64,000 nt of DNA from Spirosoma fluviale (GTDB taxonomy: Bacteria; Bacteroidota; Bacteroidia; Cytophagales; Spirosomataceae): the NCBI GenBank assembly GCA_945901025.1, contig CAMDJW010000008.1:1-64000 (forward strand), given 5' to 3'. The notes under the pieces are model-generated. The model worked only from the letters and a program-made list of their open reading frames with translations. It did no database searches and had not been told where the DNA came from. Positions 17,433 to 25,302 of the stretch are shown here, one piece after another. Positions within the stretch are counted from its first letter, which is position 1. Each line of letters starts with the position of its first letter. The position numbers and the translations under genes were made by a program.

Positions 17433-18866
17433 ATGAGAAACTTACTTCATTTAGATAATCTATTCATACTATTCATAATACTCTTACTTTTGTCCTTGAA
17501 GCTAAATGCTCATCAAGGGGGTCATTTTTCTCAAGGGGAATTTTTAAAAGTTTGGCATTTTAAAAATGGTCAGACCGTTTCAGGTAATTTCCTTTATTCA
17601 ACCACAAATGAAATAATTTTAGAGCAAAATGGAGGTAATTTAGTTAAAATCCCTACCGCTATTTTGGCCAAAAATGATCTTAAGTTGGCCTTATTCAAAA
17701 TAAAAAAATATACACAGATTCATCAGAATTACACTCAAAGAAATAGTGTAAATAATCAAATTCGATTTTTAGAATTTTTTGATATAGTATCCTTAGGGTA
17801 TTTATTAATTTTCCTTTTGATCATCTTATCGCTGAGTAATAGACTTAAAAACCAAGTCTACTTTCTCCCCTTACGAAGAGTAGCCTTGTATAGTTTTTGC
17901 CTGGGAGCATTCATTCTGGCTTGTAAAACTTCCTCTGATGTTACGCCTGCAGGAACTAGCAATACAAACACGGGTGGGACGACCACCCCCAGTACCTCAA
18001 TAACCAAAACTAGTACATCGTTTATTGATTCTGCATTTGCTCCTTATAAATCTGCTACGTTGGCGACCAAATGGGATGATACGTATTTTTATGTTTCCTC
18101 GAATGGAATTCCAGCACATAACATGATGGTTGGGATAACGAGTTGGCAACAGCAGGTACCTATATCCCAACCGTATACCGGTACAAATCATTGGTCTATT
18201 CCCTTAGCGCCTGTGTATGCCGCCACTCCTGTCAGTACAAAAACAAATTTCATGAAGGGGGCTGTCGCACTTGCGGTCAACGGAGTTCCCATTTTTAATG
18301 CCTTAAATAATCGGGGGGAAGATTCCTTTTTGATTGGCGAATTAGATCAGTGGGGTGGCCATTGCGGCAAAGGCGATGACTACCATTACCACGCTGCCCC
18401 GCTACATTTATCGGCGACTTCAGGTCTAAAACCCATTGCATTTGCTTTAGACGGTTTTGCGGTTTATGGAGCAAAAGAACCCGATGGCTCGAATATGAAA
18501 TCACTGGATGAATCTCATGGGCATGTTGGGTCAAATAACATATATCACTATCATGGAACGAACGATTATCCCTATGTGGTGGGATCGATGAAAGGGAAGG
18601 TTAATGTGGATCCTTCCACGCCTGCACCTGAAAATCAAATTATTCCACAAGCATTTTCGAATCCATTAAGGCCCGCATTAACTCCTTTGAACGGCGCTTC
18701 CATCACCGCTTTTACCGCACCCACGGCTTCTAGTTATTTGTTGACCTATAAAATAGGTGCCAAAACAGGAAGTGTGCAATATAGTTGGACGAATTCCAAC
18801 TTATATACCTTCACTTTTACGGATGTGGATGGAAAACAAACGAGTTCAAATTACCAAAGAAAATGA
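17433..18866 (+). CDS. YHYH domain protein with SHD1-like N-terminal extension
   Basis: A 477-residue protein. Residues 1-26 are a signal peptide. Residues about 36-85 (VWHFKNGQTVSGNFL...LVKIPTAILAKNDLKLA) look like an SHD1 domain, common in planctomycete proteins. A transmembrane helix follows at about 119-135, then a second hydrophobic stretch with a lipobox-like LGAFILAC ending at Cys164 and a Ser/Thr-rich linker. The YHYH domain starts near 195; the name-giving motif is Y317-H-Y-H320, with a second YHYH at 371-374 and many further His residues, so metal binding is likely. The architecture looks like a lipoprotein fused to an unrelated membrane module. Function is unknown. Confidence 0.8.
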   Translation: MRNLLHLDNLFILFIILLLLSLKLNAHQGGHFSQGEFLKVWHFKNGQTVSGNFLYSTTNEIILEQNGGNLVKIPTAILAKNDLKLALFKIKKYTQIHQNYTQRNSVNNQIRFLEFFDIVSLGYLLIFLLIILSLSNRLKNQVYFLPLRRVALYSFCLGAFILACKTSSDVTPAGTSNTNTGGTTTPSTSITKTSTSFIDSAFAPYKSATLATKWDDTYFYVSSNGIPAHNMMVGITSWQQQVPISQPYTGTNHWSIPLAPVYAATPVSTKTNFMKGAVALAVNGVPIFNALNNRGEDSFLIGELDQWGGHCGKGDDYHYHAAPLHLSATSGLKPIAFALDGFAVYGAKEPDGSNMKSLDESHGHVGSNNIYHYHGTNDYPYVVGSMKGKVNVDPSTPAPENQIIPQAFSNPLRPALTPLNGASITAFTAPTASSYLLTYKIGAKTGSVQYSWTNSNLYTFTFTDVDGKQTSSNYQRK

Positions 18867-18882
18867 TATTAAAAAATCTCCT

Positions 18883-19809
18883 ATGAATCACGTGCGTTTA
18901 TCCCTCGTTTTTTGTGCCCTTTTTATCTCATTGTTGGCCGTGGGCCAACAAAAGAAATTTACTATTGTAGCCTTTGGTGACATGCCATATCGGGTGCCCA
19001 ATGACTACCCAAAATTTGAGCGGGTGATCAAAACGTTAAACCAAGAAAAACCTGATTTTATCGTGCATGTTGGCGATTTCAAATCGGGCTCAAGCCTTTG
19101 CTCAACCGAATATTTTGAGCGCATGCATGCCTATTTTGAAACCTTTGAACCCCCACTGATTTATACTCCGGGCGACAATGAATGGACGGATTGCAATCGC
19201 AAGGCCGCTGGTGAATACGATCCACTTGAAAGGTTGGATGTGCTGAGGAAAATGTTTTATGGATCTGATAAAAGCTATGGGAAGAAAAAAATCAATTTAG
19301 TTTCTCAGGCAAAATCTCCTGGTTTTGAAAAGTATGTTGAGAATAATTCATGGACCTATGGAGGTCTTCAGTTTGCGACGATTCATTTAGTGGGATCCAA
19401 TAATAATTACAAAGATGCAGGGGATAATCAAGAATTTATGGACCGAGAAAAGGCAAATTTAGCTTGGCTTGAACAAGTATTTGCAGCCGCAAAGTATAAA
19501 AAGGGACTCATGCTTTTTACTCAAGCCGATATGTTTTATAAAGACATGAAGCCTAGCAAAGGCTTTGAAAAAGTGGTCAACAAATTAAGTGAGTTGACTC
19601 AGAAATATGGCAAGCAAGTTTTTTTAGTGAACGGCGATTCTCATCGTTTCATTACGGATAAGCCTATTTTGATCAATGATCAAAAAGCTACTTTAATGAA
19701 CTTTACTCGTGTTCAGGTTTTTGGTGATGCGGAAATGGCTGCAATCAAAATCACCTATGATCCAAAATCAACTACACTTTTCCAAGTGGAACAGATGTTG
19801 ATCGATTAG
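18883..19809 (+). CDS. Exported calcineurin-like metallophosphoesterase
   Basis: A 308-residue protein from ATG 18883, 16 bp after the YHYH stop codon; this gives a proper signal peptide ending LLAVGQQ. In-frame upstream codons overlap the YHYH gene and are not used. Metallophosphoesterase motifs are present: AFGDMPYR, VHVGDFKSG, PGDNEWTDC and NGDSHRF, supplying Asp, Asn and His ligands for a dinuclear metal site. The spacing suggests co-transcription with the YHYH gene. The substrate is probably an extracellular phosphate ester or phosphodiester. Confidence 0.88.
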   Translation: MNHVRLSLVFCALFISLLAVGQQKKFTIVAFGDMPYRVPNDYPKFERVIKTLNQEKPDFIVHVGDFKSGSSLCSTEYFERMHAYFETFEPPLIYTPGDNEWTDCNRKAAGEYDPLERLDVLRKMFYGSDKSYGKKKINLVSQAKSPGFEKYVENNSWTYGGLQFATIHLVGSNNNYKDAGDNQEFMDREKANLAWLEQVFAAAKYKKGLMLFTQADMFYKDMKPSKGFEKVVNKLSELTQKYGKQVFLVNGDSHRFITDKPILINDQKATLMNFTRVQVFGDAEMAAIKITYDPKSTTLFQVEQMLID

Positions 19810-20678
19810 CGAATCGGATATACTTTATCAAGCCAAGCAGCTGTTTTGATAAAAACATCGGCTAGGCTTTTTTTCATTTCATGAGTCTCATTGGGGTACA
19901 AATTCAATTCAGTTTTGATGCCTAATTGAACTAGCTTATCATGTAAATTTTTAGCCTGATGTACGTCGACTAATTCATCGTTTTCTCCATGAAAAATGAC
20001 AGTGGGTACCCCAGACTTTTTACTCAAATTGAATAATGGACTAGAGGTTTTTGCGATTTCTGCTTGGGCATCCGGATTACCTAAAAAATAACTAATGGTC
20101 GCATCCGCAATGCCTTGTCGGCCCCGAATGATCGGATCAGATAAATCTGTTGGCCCTACAATATCCACCACCGTTTTAGTCATTTTTTTAGAGTCATTTG
20201 CATAGGCATACATGAGCGCTAGATGGGCTCCGGCACTGGCGCCAATTAATGCGAAAGACTTTTTCTTGTAACCAAGGCTATCGGCTTTGCTTGAAATGTA
20301 TTGCAATGCCTTGCTTACATCGTCCATTTGAGTGGGATATTTATTAGAACCGACTTTGACAAATCGGTAATTAATGGAAGCCATGGCATATCCTTTTTGA
20401 CCCACTAATAAATCGATTAAAGGTTTCGGTAATTGGTGCTTCCCGCCTTTGGACCAAAATCCCCCATGAATAAATACGACCATAGATGTTTTTTCGCCAT
20501 GCTTTTTAGGCAGGTAAATGTCTAATTCATTACGGTGGTCGGGGGCATTTCCATAGACCAAATTGGATATCGTTTGAAAATTACTAGAGTCGGCATGGAC
20601 AATTCGACCTCTTGCGCTAGTCGAAAAGACTAGCGTTTGAATGAAAATAAAAACCCAGAAACAAGTAATTTTACGCAT
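19806..20678 (-). CDS. Exported alpha/beta hydrolase (BD-FAE / carboxylesterase-like)
   Basis: A 290-residue protein with a signal peptide (ends FSTSARG). Esterase features are the oxyanion HGGFWSKG, the nucleophile elbow G-A-S-A-G-A (Ser about residue 147), an Asp in HGENDELVDV and the His in NETHEMK. It matches the esterase/lipase group that includes bifunctional feruloyl and acetyl-xylan esterases. It could remove acyl groups from plant glycans, consistent with the neighbouring hydrolases. Its stop overlaps the phosphoesterase gene by 4 bp on the other strand. A -7-like box for it lies inside the preceding terminator hairpin. Confidence 0.9.
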   Translation of the reverse strand: MRKITCFWVFIFIQTLVFSTSARGRIVHADSSNFQTISNLVYGNAPDHRNELDIYLPKKHGEKTSMVVFIHGGFWSKGGKHQLPKPLIDLLVGQKGYAMASINYRFVKVGSNKYPTQMDDVSKALQYISSKADSLGYKKKSFALIGASAGAHLALMYAYANDSKKMTKTVVDIVGPTDLSDPIIRGRQGIADATISYFLGNPDAQAEIAKTSSPLFNLSKKSGVPTVIFHGENDELVDVHQAKNLHDKLVQLGIKTELNLYPNETHEMKKSLADVFIKTAAWLDKVYPIR

Positions 20679-20684
20679 ATCAGG

Positions 20685-20712
20685 TTAAAAATTAGGGCAA
20701 AAATATGCCCTA
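20685..20712 (-). terminator. Terminator of the DUF1080 gene overlapping a -7 box
   Basis: On the minus strand TAGGGCA and TGCCCTA (20693-20712) form a perfect 7-bp stem with a 6-nt loop, followed by a run of T, as expected for an intrinsic terminator of the DUF1080 gene. The loop and second arm contain TATTTTTG, a good -7 element for the downstream esterase gene. Confidence 0.65.
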
Positions 20713-20720
20713 GGGAAATT

Positions 20721-21659
20721 TTATTTTGCTGGAGTTAAGATAATGTTTCGGTATTCCACAGGACCATGATCACCTTGAATCATGATGGGTCCTGGTTCAG
20801 ATTCATTGGAATCCATGGCACCTCCAGTGATACCTGGAATTTCTTGCTTATAAATAATTTGCTTTCCATTTCCGACCAAAGTGACTAATCGGCCCACCAA
20901 AGTAACATCAAACGTTTGCCATTCACCCGGCTCTTTTGCCACCATTTCTAGGGGAGAAATGAATCCATAAATAGCGCCTAAATAATCTTTTAATGGAGGC
21001 ATGCCTTTGCTGTCTGAAACTTGAACTTCATAGCGTCCTCTTAAATAGACACCGCTATTACTCTCTTTGGGATATCTGAATTCAATGTGTAATTTAAAGT
21101 CGGTATAGGTGTTTTTTGTCCGAATATTAGCGCCTGACCTTGGGCTTTTTAATGCACCATCTTCTACGATCCATTGGTTTTTCTTAGTTCCTAATGTCTC
21201 CCAGCCCGTTAAATCTTTTCCATTAAACAGGGTGATGGGTTTATCCCAAACAGGTTCTTTTTCGCGCCATAATTTTGGTGCTCTTATGCCAACCCAAGTC
21301 AAATTTTCTCCTTTTGAAGTGATCATGGTGCCTGATAATTTTCCATTTTCAAGCGTACCTTCTACTTGCAAATCTTGGTCTGAATCATCCCATTGTGGAG
21401 GTATGCGGAAGGATAGTTTTCCATCTTTGAAATTAATTTTAGAAACGGGTCTTGCACTTCCCCCATCAGCTACAAAAGAACCCGTTAAAGTTCGGATGCC
21501 TGAGTGATTTACTTCCAGCCACGAGGGTAGCTTTTTGTCTCCTTTAGTGACAGTAATATCCCATCGACCCTCAAGACTTTCATCTCCTGTAGGCTTAGCC
21601 GTTAATGTCATATTTGACATGACAAGAAAACTTAAAAATAAGGTAATTGTATTTTTCAT
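20721..21659 (-). CDS. DUF1080 (3-keto-disaccharide hydrolase) family protein
   Basis: A 312-residue protein from ATG 21659 (MKNTITLFLSF); the longer frame adds only a non-signal leader. After the signal peptide, residues about 30-130 form a small beta domain of its own (GRWDITVTKGDKKLPSWLEV), and residues about 135-312 form the DUF1080 jelly roll (ITLFNGKDLTGWETLG, WIVEDGALKSP, FELHIEF-like strand, NSGVYLRGRYEVQV, GPIMIQGDHGPVEYRNI). DUF1080 proteins have a concanavalin-like fold, and some hydrolyse 3-keto-disaccharides or 3-keto-glycosides. It is likely periplasmic and may work with oxidoreductases that make 3-keto sugars, none of which are directly adjacent. Confidence 0.9.
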   Translation of the reverse strand: MKNTITLFLSFLVMSNMTLTAKPTGDESLEGRWDITVTKGDKKLPSWLEVNHSGIRTLTGSFVADGGSARPVSKINFKDGKLSFRIPPQWDDSDQDLQVEGTLENGKLSGTMITSKGENLTWVGIRAPKLWREKEPVWDKPITLFNGKDLTGWETLGTKKNQWIVEDGALKSPRSGANIRTKNTYTDFKLHIEFRYPKESNSGVYLRGRYEVQVSDSKGMPPLKDYLGAIYGFISPLEMVAKEPGEWQTFDVTLVGRLVTLVGNGKQIIYKQEIPGITGGAMDSNESEPGPIMIQGDHGPVEYRNIILTPAK

Positions 21660-21879
21660 TGTGTTTATTTTGAACCTTAAATTAATCAAAATTTTAAGGC
21701 AAATCAAAAGCTAAATTTACCAGATTTTTAAAAACCATGAAAGGTCAGGTCATGGTAGATCCAAATTTGTCTAATTTAAATTTGTTCCTCCCGAAAAGAA
21801 AATATAGTTTTATGAGATAATAGCTTATCTAAACCTAAAAATAATCAGCTTTCAAAAGAGCTCGATTACCTTATCTTCT

Positions 21880-23145
21880 ATGAAAAACTCACAATGGAAA
21901 TTCGTTTTATTGGGCCTAGTGCTCTTCAGTTCTTTTAGTTTTATTTCCTATCGCTGGAATGCTGATTTGAAAAAGAAGGTTGTTGAAGCTACCGAAATCA
22001 AAGTTCCTGCAGGTTTCGTCGTCCAGTTAATGGCTTCGGATTTAGGAGCTACTAGGCATTTGGCCATTTCAAAAAACGGAGATATCTATGCTAAATTATC
22101 CAAATTAAAAGAAGGCAAAGGGATTTATTTGTTGCGTGATACTAACAAAGATGGGGTTATCGACGAGACGAAGCTTTTCGGAAATTATACGGGAACAGGT
22201 ATTGTGATCAACAAAGGATTTCTATATGCTTCGTCAAACAAAGGCATATTCCGCTATAAGATGAATGCTAATGAGGAGGTAATTGACATGGAAAATCCCG
22301 AAAACATCGTCAGTGGTTTACTAGATCATGGCCGTGATAATGCCAAGCCGTTCTCTTTTGACAACAAAAATAATGTGTATGTTTCCATTGGTTCTTACAA
22401 CGATGCGTGTAGAATTCCAGGTACTGGGACAGGAATGGTTCCTTGTTCTATTTTAGACTCAGCCGGGGGAATTTGGAAATTCAATGCAGATAAATTAAAT
22501 CAAGGATTTCAAGATGGCACGCGTTATGCGACTGGAATAAAAAATGCGGTAGGGACTTTTTGGAATGCAAAAACCAATTCTTTATTTATAACAGCTCATG
22601 GACGCGGTCAATTTCATGATTTTTATCCTCAATTTTATACGCCTAAGCAAAGCCAAGAAATGCCTGCAGAGGCTATTTATGAAGTACAAGAAGGAGATGA
22701 TGCGGGTTGGCCTGATATCTATTATGACCAATTTCAAAATAAAAAAATTCAAGCGCCTGAGTATGGTGGGGATGGAAAAAAAGTAGGGGGCGAAAAGGCT
22801 ATTAATCCAACCGTTGCTTTTCCAGCACACATGGGACCCAATGATTTACTTTTCTATACAGGTAAAATGTTTCCTGCAAAATATAGAAATGGTGCATTTG
22901 TAGCCTTTCATGGCCAATCAGCTGAATTGAAAAAAGGGTATTTAGTCGCTTTTGTTCCTTTTGTGAATAATAAGCCAAGCGGCAAATGGGAGATTTTTGC
23001 AGATAATTTTTCCGGCATTGATCTAGTTAAACCTTCAGGTCCAATCCAACATCGTCCTTGCGGATTAGCACAAGGACCTGATGGGGCTCTATATGTGTGT
23101 GATGATTTAAATGGGTCTATCTACCGCATTGCGTATAAAAAATAA
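21880..23145 (+). CDS. Sorbosone dehydrogenase-like PQQ beta-propeller
   Basis: A 421-residue protein with an N-terminal signal/anchor (about residues 6-25). It has a six-bladed propeller of the L-sorbosone dehydrogenase / GSDH type: FVVQLMASDLGATRHLAIS, RDTNKDGVIDE with a calcium-binding-like loop, NVYVSIGSYNDAC, ATGIKNAVGTFWNAKTNSLF, GDDAGWPDIYYD, and RPCGLAQGPDGALYVCDDLNG at the C-terminus. No haem motif is present, so electrons would go to a separate acceptor. It is 21 bp upstream of the GH31 gene, suggesting that the two form an operon for carbohydrate breakdown and oxidation. Confidence 0.87.
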   Translation: MKNSQWKFVLLGLVLFSSFSFISYRWNADLKKKVVEATEIKVPAGFVVQLMASDLGATRHLAISKNGDIYAKLSKLKEGKGIYLLRDTNKDGVIDETKLFGNYTGTGIVINKGFLYASSNKGIFRYKMNANEEVIDMENPENIVSGLLDHGRDNAKPFSFDNKNNVYVSIGSYNDACRIPGTGTGMVPCSILDSAGGIWKFNADKLNQGFQDGTRYATGIKNAVGTFWNAKTNSLFITAHGRGQFHDFYPQFYTPKQSQEMPAEAIYEVQEGDDAGWPDIYYDQFQNKKIQAPEYGGDGKKVGGEKAINPTVAFPAHMGPNDLLFYTGKMFPAKYRNGAFVAFHGQSAELKKGYLVAFVPFVNNKPSGKWEIFADNFSGIDLVKPSGPIQHRPCGLAQGPDGALYVCDDLNGSIYRIAYKK

Positions 23146-23166
23146 ATAGGTCTAAATTTCTTGGCT

Positions 23167-25302
23167 ATGAGAATTTTCCATCTTGCTTTCGCTTTATTCG
23201 TGTCGGCGTCAACAATGCTTGCCCAAATCCCTGTCATTTGGAAAGAGAGTTATCCAGGGATTTGGAAAGCGGAAGTGGGTAAGCCGCAAAAACACAGTTT
23301 ATTAAAAGCAGCTGGAGGCAAGGCTAATTTGGCCGCGCTCCAACTTTTACCCAAAACCCAATTTCCATTGGACAAGGGTGCGATCGAAGTCAAGGTGATT
23401 GACGGTAAAACGTACTTAAAATTTCCACTTCAAAAGGAAGAGCAAATTTTTGGTTTAGGGTTAAATTTTCAAACGGTCAATCAACGGGGTCGGATTTTAA
23501 ATCTCCACATGGATCACTTTGGGGGGAAGGATAATGGTCGAACACACGCGCCTGTGCCATTTTATGTGTCTACCAAAGGCTACGGAGTTTTGATTGACGC
23601 AGCTCAATACATCACCGTTTATGCGGGAACTGGAGTTCGGGTCGATTCCAAAAATCCTCCTGAACTGCAAGATCGGAATACCAATAAAAAATGGGATGCG
23701 CAGCCCTATTCAGACGCGGTTGAGATATTAGTTCCAGCCTCAGGGACAACGCTATATGTTTTTGCTGGTCCGTCGACCATGCAGGTCGTTCAGCGGTATA
23801 ATTTGATGAGTGGTGGTGGATATTTGCCGCCTAAATGGGGGCTAGGGTTTACCCAACGAGTACCCACGCTGTATTCACAAGACGATATTTTAAAGGAAGT
23901 AAACAGTTTTGAGGAACATGATTTCCCACTAGATTTTATAGGCGTGGAGCCAGGTTGGCATTCCATGTCCTATCCTTGCACATTTGAATGGGATCCAACT
24001 CGATTTCCTAATCCTAAATTATTTTTAGACCAATTAGCAGCCAAAGGAGTTTCGGCCAATTTATGGCTAAATCCTTATGTTTCTCCTAAGTCATCTTTGT
24101 ACCCTTTGGTCAAAAATCTCACGGGATCACATACGGTTTGGAATGGTTTAGTGCCTGATTTAACGTTGGCAAAAACACGCCAAGTATATAAAGATCACTT
24201 CAAGAAAAATCATTTGGATATTGGGGTTGGCGGCTATAAAATTGACGAGGTGGATGGCTACGACAATTGGGTCTGGCCGGATGTGGCCACGTTTCCATCG
24301 GGAACTAGTGCCGAGCAGATGAGGCAAATGTATGGGTCGATGGTGCAAAAAATGACGGCCGATTGGTACAAAGAAATCAACAAACGAACCTACGGTTTAG
24401 TGCGTGCCTCAAATGCGGGGGGAAGTCATTTGCCTTACGTGATTTACAATGATTATTACAACCATAAAGATTTTATCACCGCTTTAGTGAATAGTAGTTT
24501 TGTGGGTGTACTCTGGACCCCGGAAGTGCGTGCCTCAAAAACGGCCGAAGAGTGGATCCGAAGAATGCAATCGGCTTGTTTTTCTCCTATGGCCATGATC
24601 AACGCTTGGGCCGATGGCACCAAACCTTGGACTTTTCCTGAGGTGGCTGATGCGGTTAAGGATGTGGCCAATTTACGAATGCAGTTACTTCCTTATCTGT
24701 ACACGACTTTTGCCGCATATCATCGAGAGGGAAAACCTCCCTTTAGAGCGATGCAATTGGTGGATGGATTTGTCTCCCAAAATATTCAGGAGCGAGGTCA
24801 ATTTGACGCTACCCAGAATCCATACCAAATGGCTACTCGGAAAGACATTAAGGATCAATACATGATGGGAGATGCCATTTTAGTGGCTCCGATGTTTGCC
24901 GGCGAGAAAACAAGAAATGTTATTCTGCCCAAAGGCAAATGGTATGATTTTTATACAGGGGCATTTGTGGGTGAGAATCAAATCATTCAGATCGAACCTT
25001 CCTTAGAAAAAATTCCTTTGTTTGTTCGTGATGGAGGGATTATCCCGATGGTTCCCGTACACCGACAAGCTCCCAAAATGGATCAAAAATGGCCGCTCGA
25101 AATGCGTCATTACGGAAAATCAACGGGCGAGTTTACCTTATATGACGATGATGGAAAATCATTTGATTATGAAAAAGGGGCATTTTCATTGACCCATTTT
25201 TCAGTCCAAAAAGATGCTCAAGGTAAATTGGCCGGAAGCCAACCCGCTCAAGCGCCCATGGGATATTTAAAAGAAGTAAAATGGGTCTTTATGACCCACT
25301 AA
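23167..25302 (+). CDS. Glycoside hydrolase family 31
   Basis: A 711-residue protein; ATG 23167 is preferred to the TTG at 23161. A signal peptide (to SASTMLAQ) is followed by an N-terminal beta-sandwich with IFGLGLNFQTVNQRG, then the catalytic TIM barrel starting about residue 210 (PPKWGLGFTQRVPT). The nucleophile region is GGYKIDEVDGYD with Asp360 as the candidate nucleophile; the RASNAGGSHL segment and the C-terminal AILVAPMF and GKWYDFYTG motifs are typical of GH31. The family contains alpha-glucosidases, alpha-xylosidases and related enzymes; which one is not clear. It should act in the periplasm. Its end contains a hairpin that may terminate transcription from both sides. Confidence 0.92.
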   Translation: MRIFHLAFALFVSASTMLAQIPVIWKESYPGIWKAEVGKPQKHSLLKAAGGKANLAALQLLPKTQFPLDKGAIEVKVIDGKTYLKFPLQKEEQIFGLGLNFQTVNQRGRILNLHMDHFGGKDNGRTHAPVPFYVSTKGYGVLIDAAQYITVYAGTGVRVDSKNPPELQDRNTNKKWDAQPYSDAVEILVPASGTTLYVFAGPSTMQVVQRYNLMSGGGYLPPKWGLGFTQRVPTLYSQDDILKEVNSFEEHDFPLDFIGVEPGWHSMSYPCTFEWDPTRFPNPKLFLDQLAAKGVSANLWLNPYVSPKSSLYPLVKNLTGSHTVWNGLVPDLTLAKTRQVYKDHFKKNHLDIGVGGYKIDEVDGYDNWVWPDVATFPSGTSAEQMRQMYGSMVQKMTADWYKEINKRTYGLVRASNAGGSHLPYVIYNDYYNHKDFITALVNSSFVGVLWTPEVRASKTAEEWIRRMQSACFSPMAMINAWADGTKPWTFPEVADAVKDVANLRMQLLPYLYTTFAAYHREGKPPFRAMQLVDGFVSQNIQERGQFDATQNPYQMATRKDIKDQYMMGDAILVAPMFAGEKTRNVILPKGKWYDFYTGAFVGENQIIQIEPSLEKIPLFVRDGGIIPMVPVHRQAPKMDQKWPLEMRHYGKSTGEFTLYDDDGKSFDYEKGAFSLTHFSVQKDAQGKLAGSQPAQAPMGYLKEVKWVFMTH
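25282..25298. terminator. Bidirectional hairpin at the GH31 / DUF4965 junction
   Basis: TGGGTC at 25282-25287 and GACCCA at 25293-25298 form a perfect 6-bp stem with a 5-nt loop inside the last codons of the GH31 gene. T-rich sequence follows on both strands, which fits a shared terminator for the two convergent genes that abut without a gap. Confidence 0.5.

Noticed and set aside
24160-24671. Antisense frames within GH31 and other large genes
   Set aside because: They lie opposite well supported genes, lack start signals and show no protein-like motifs.
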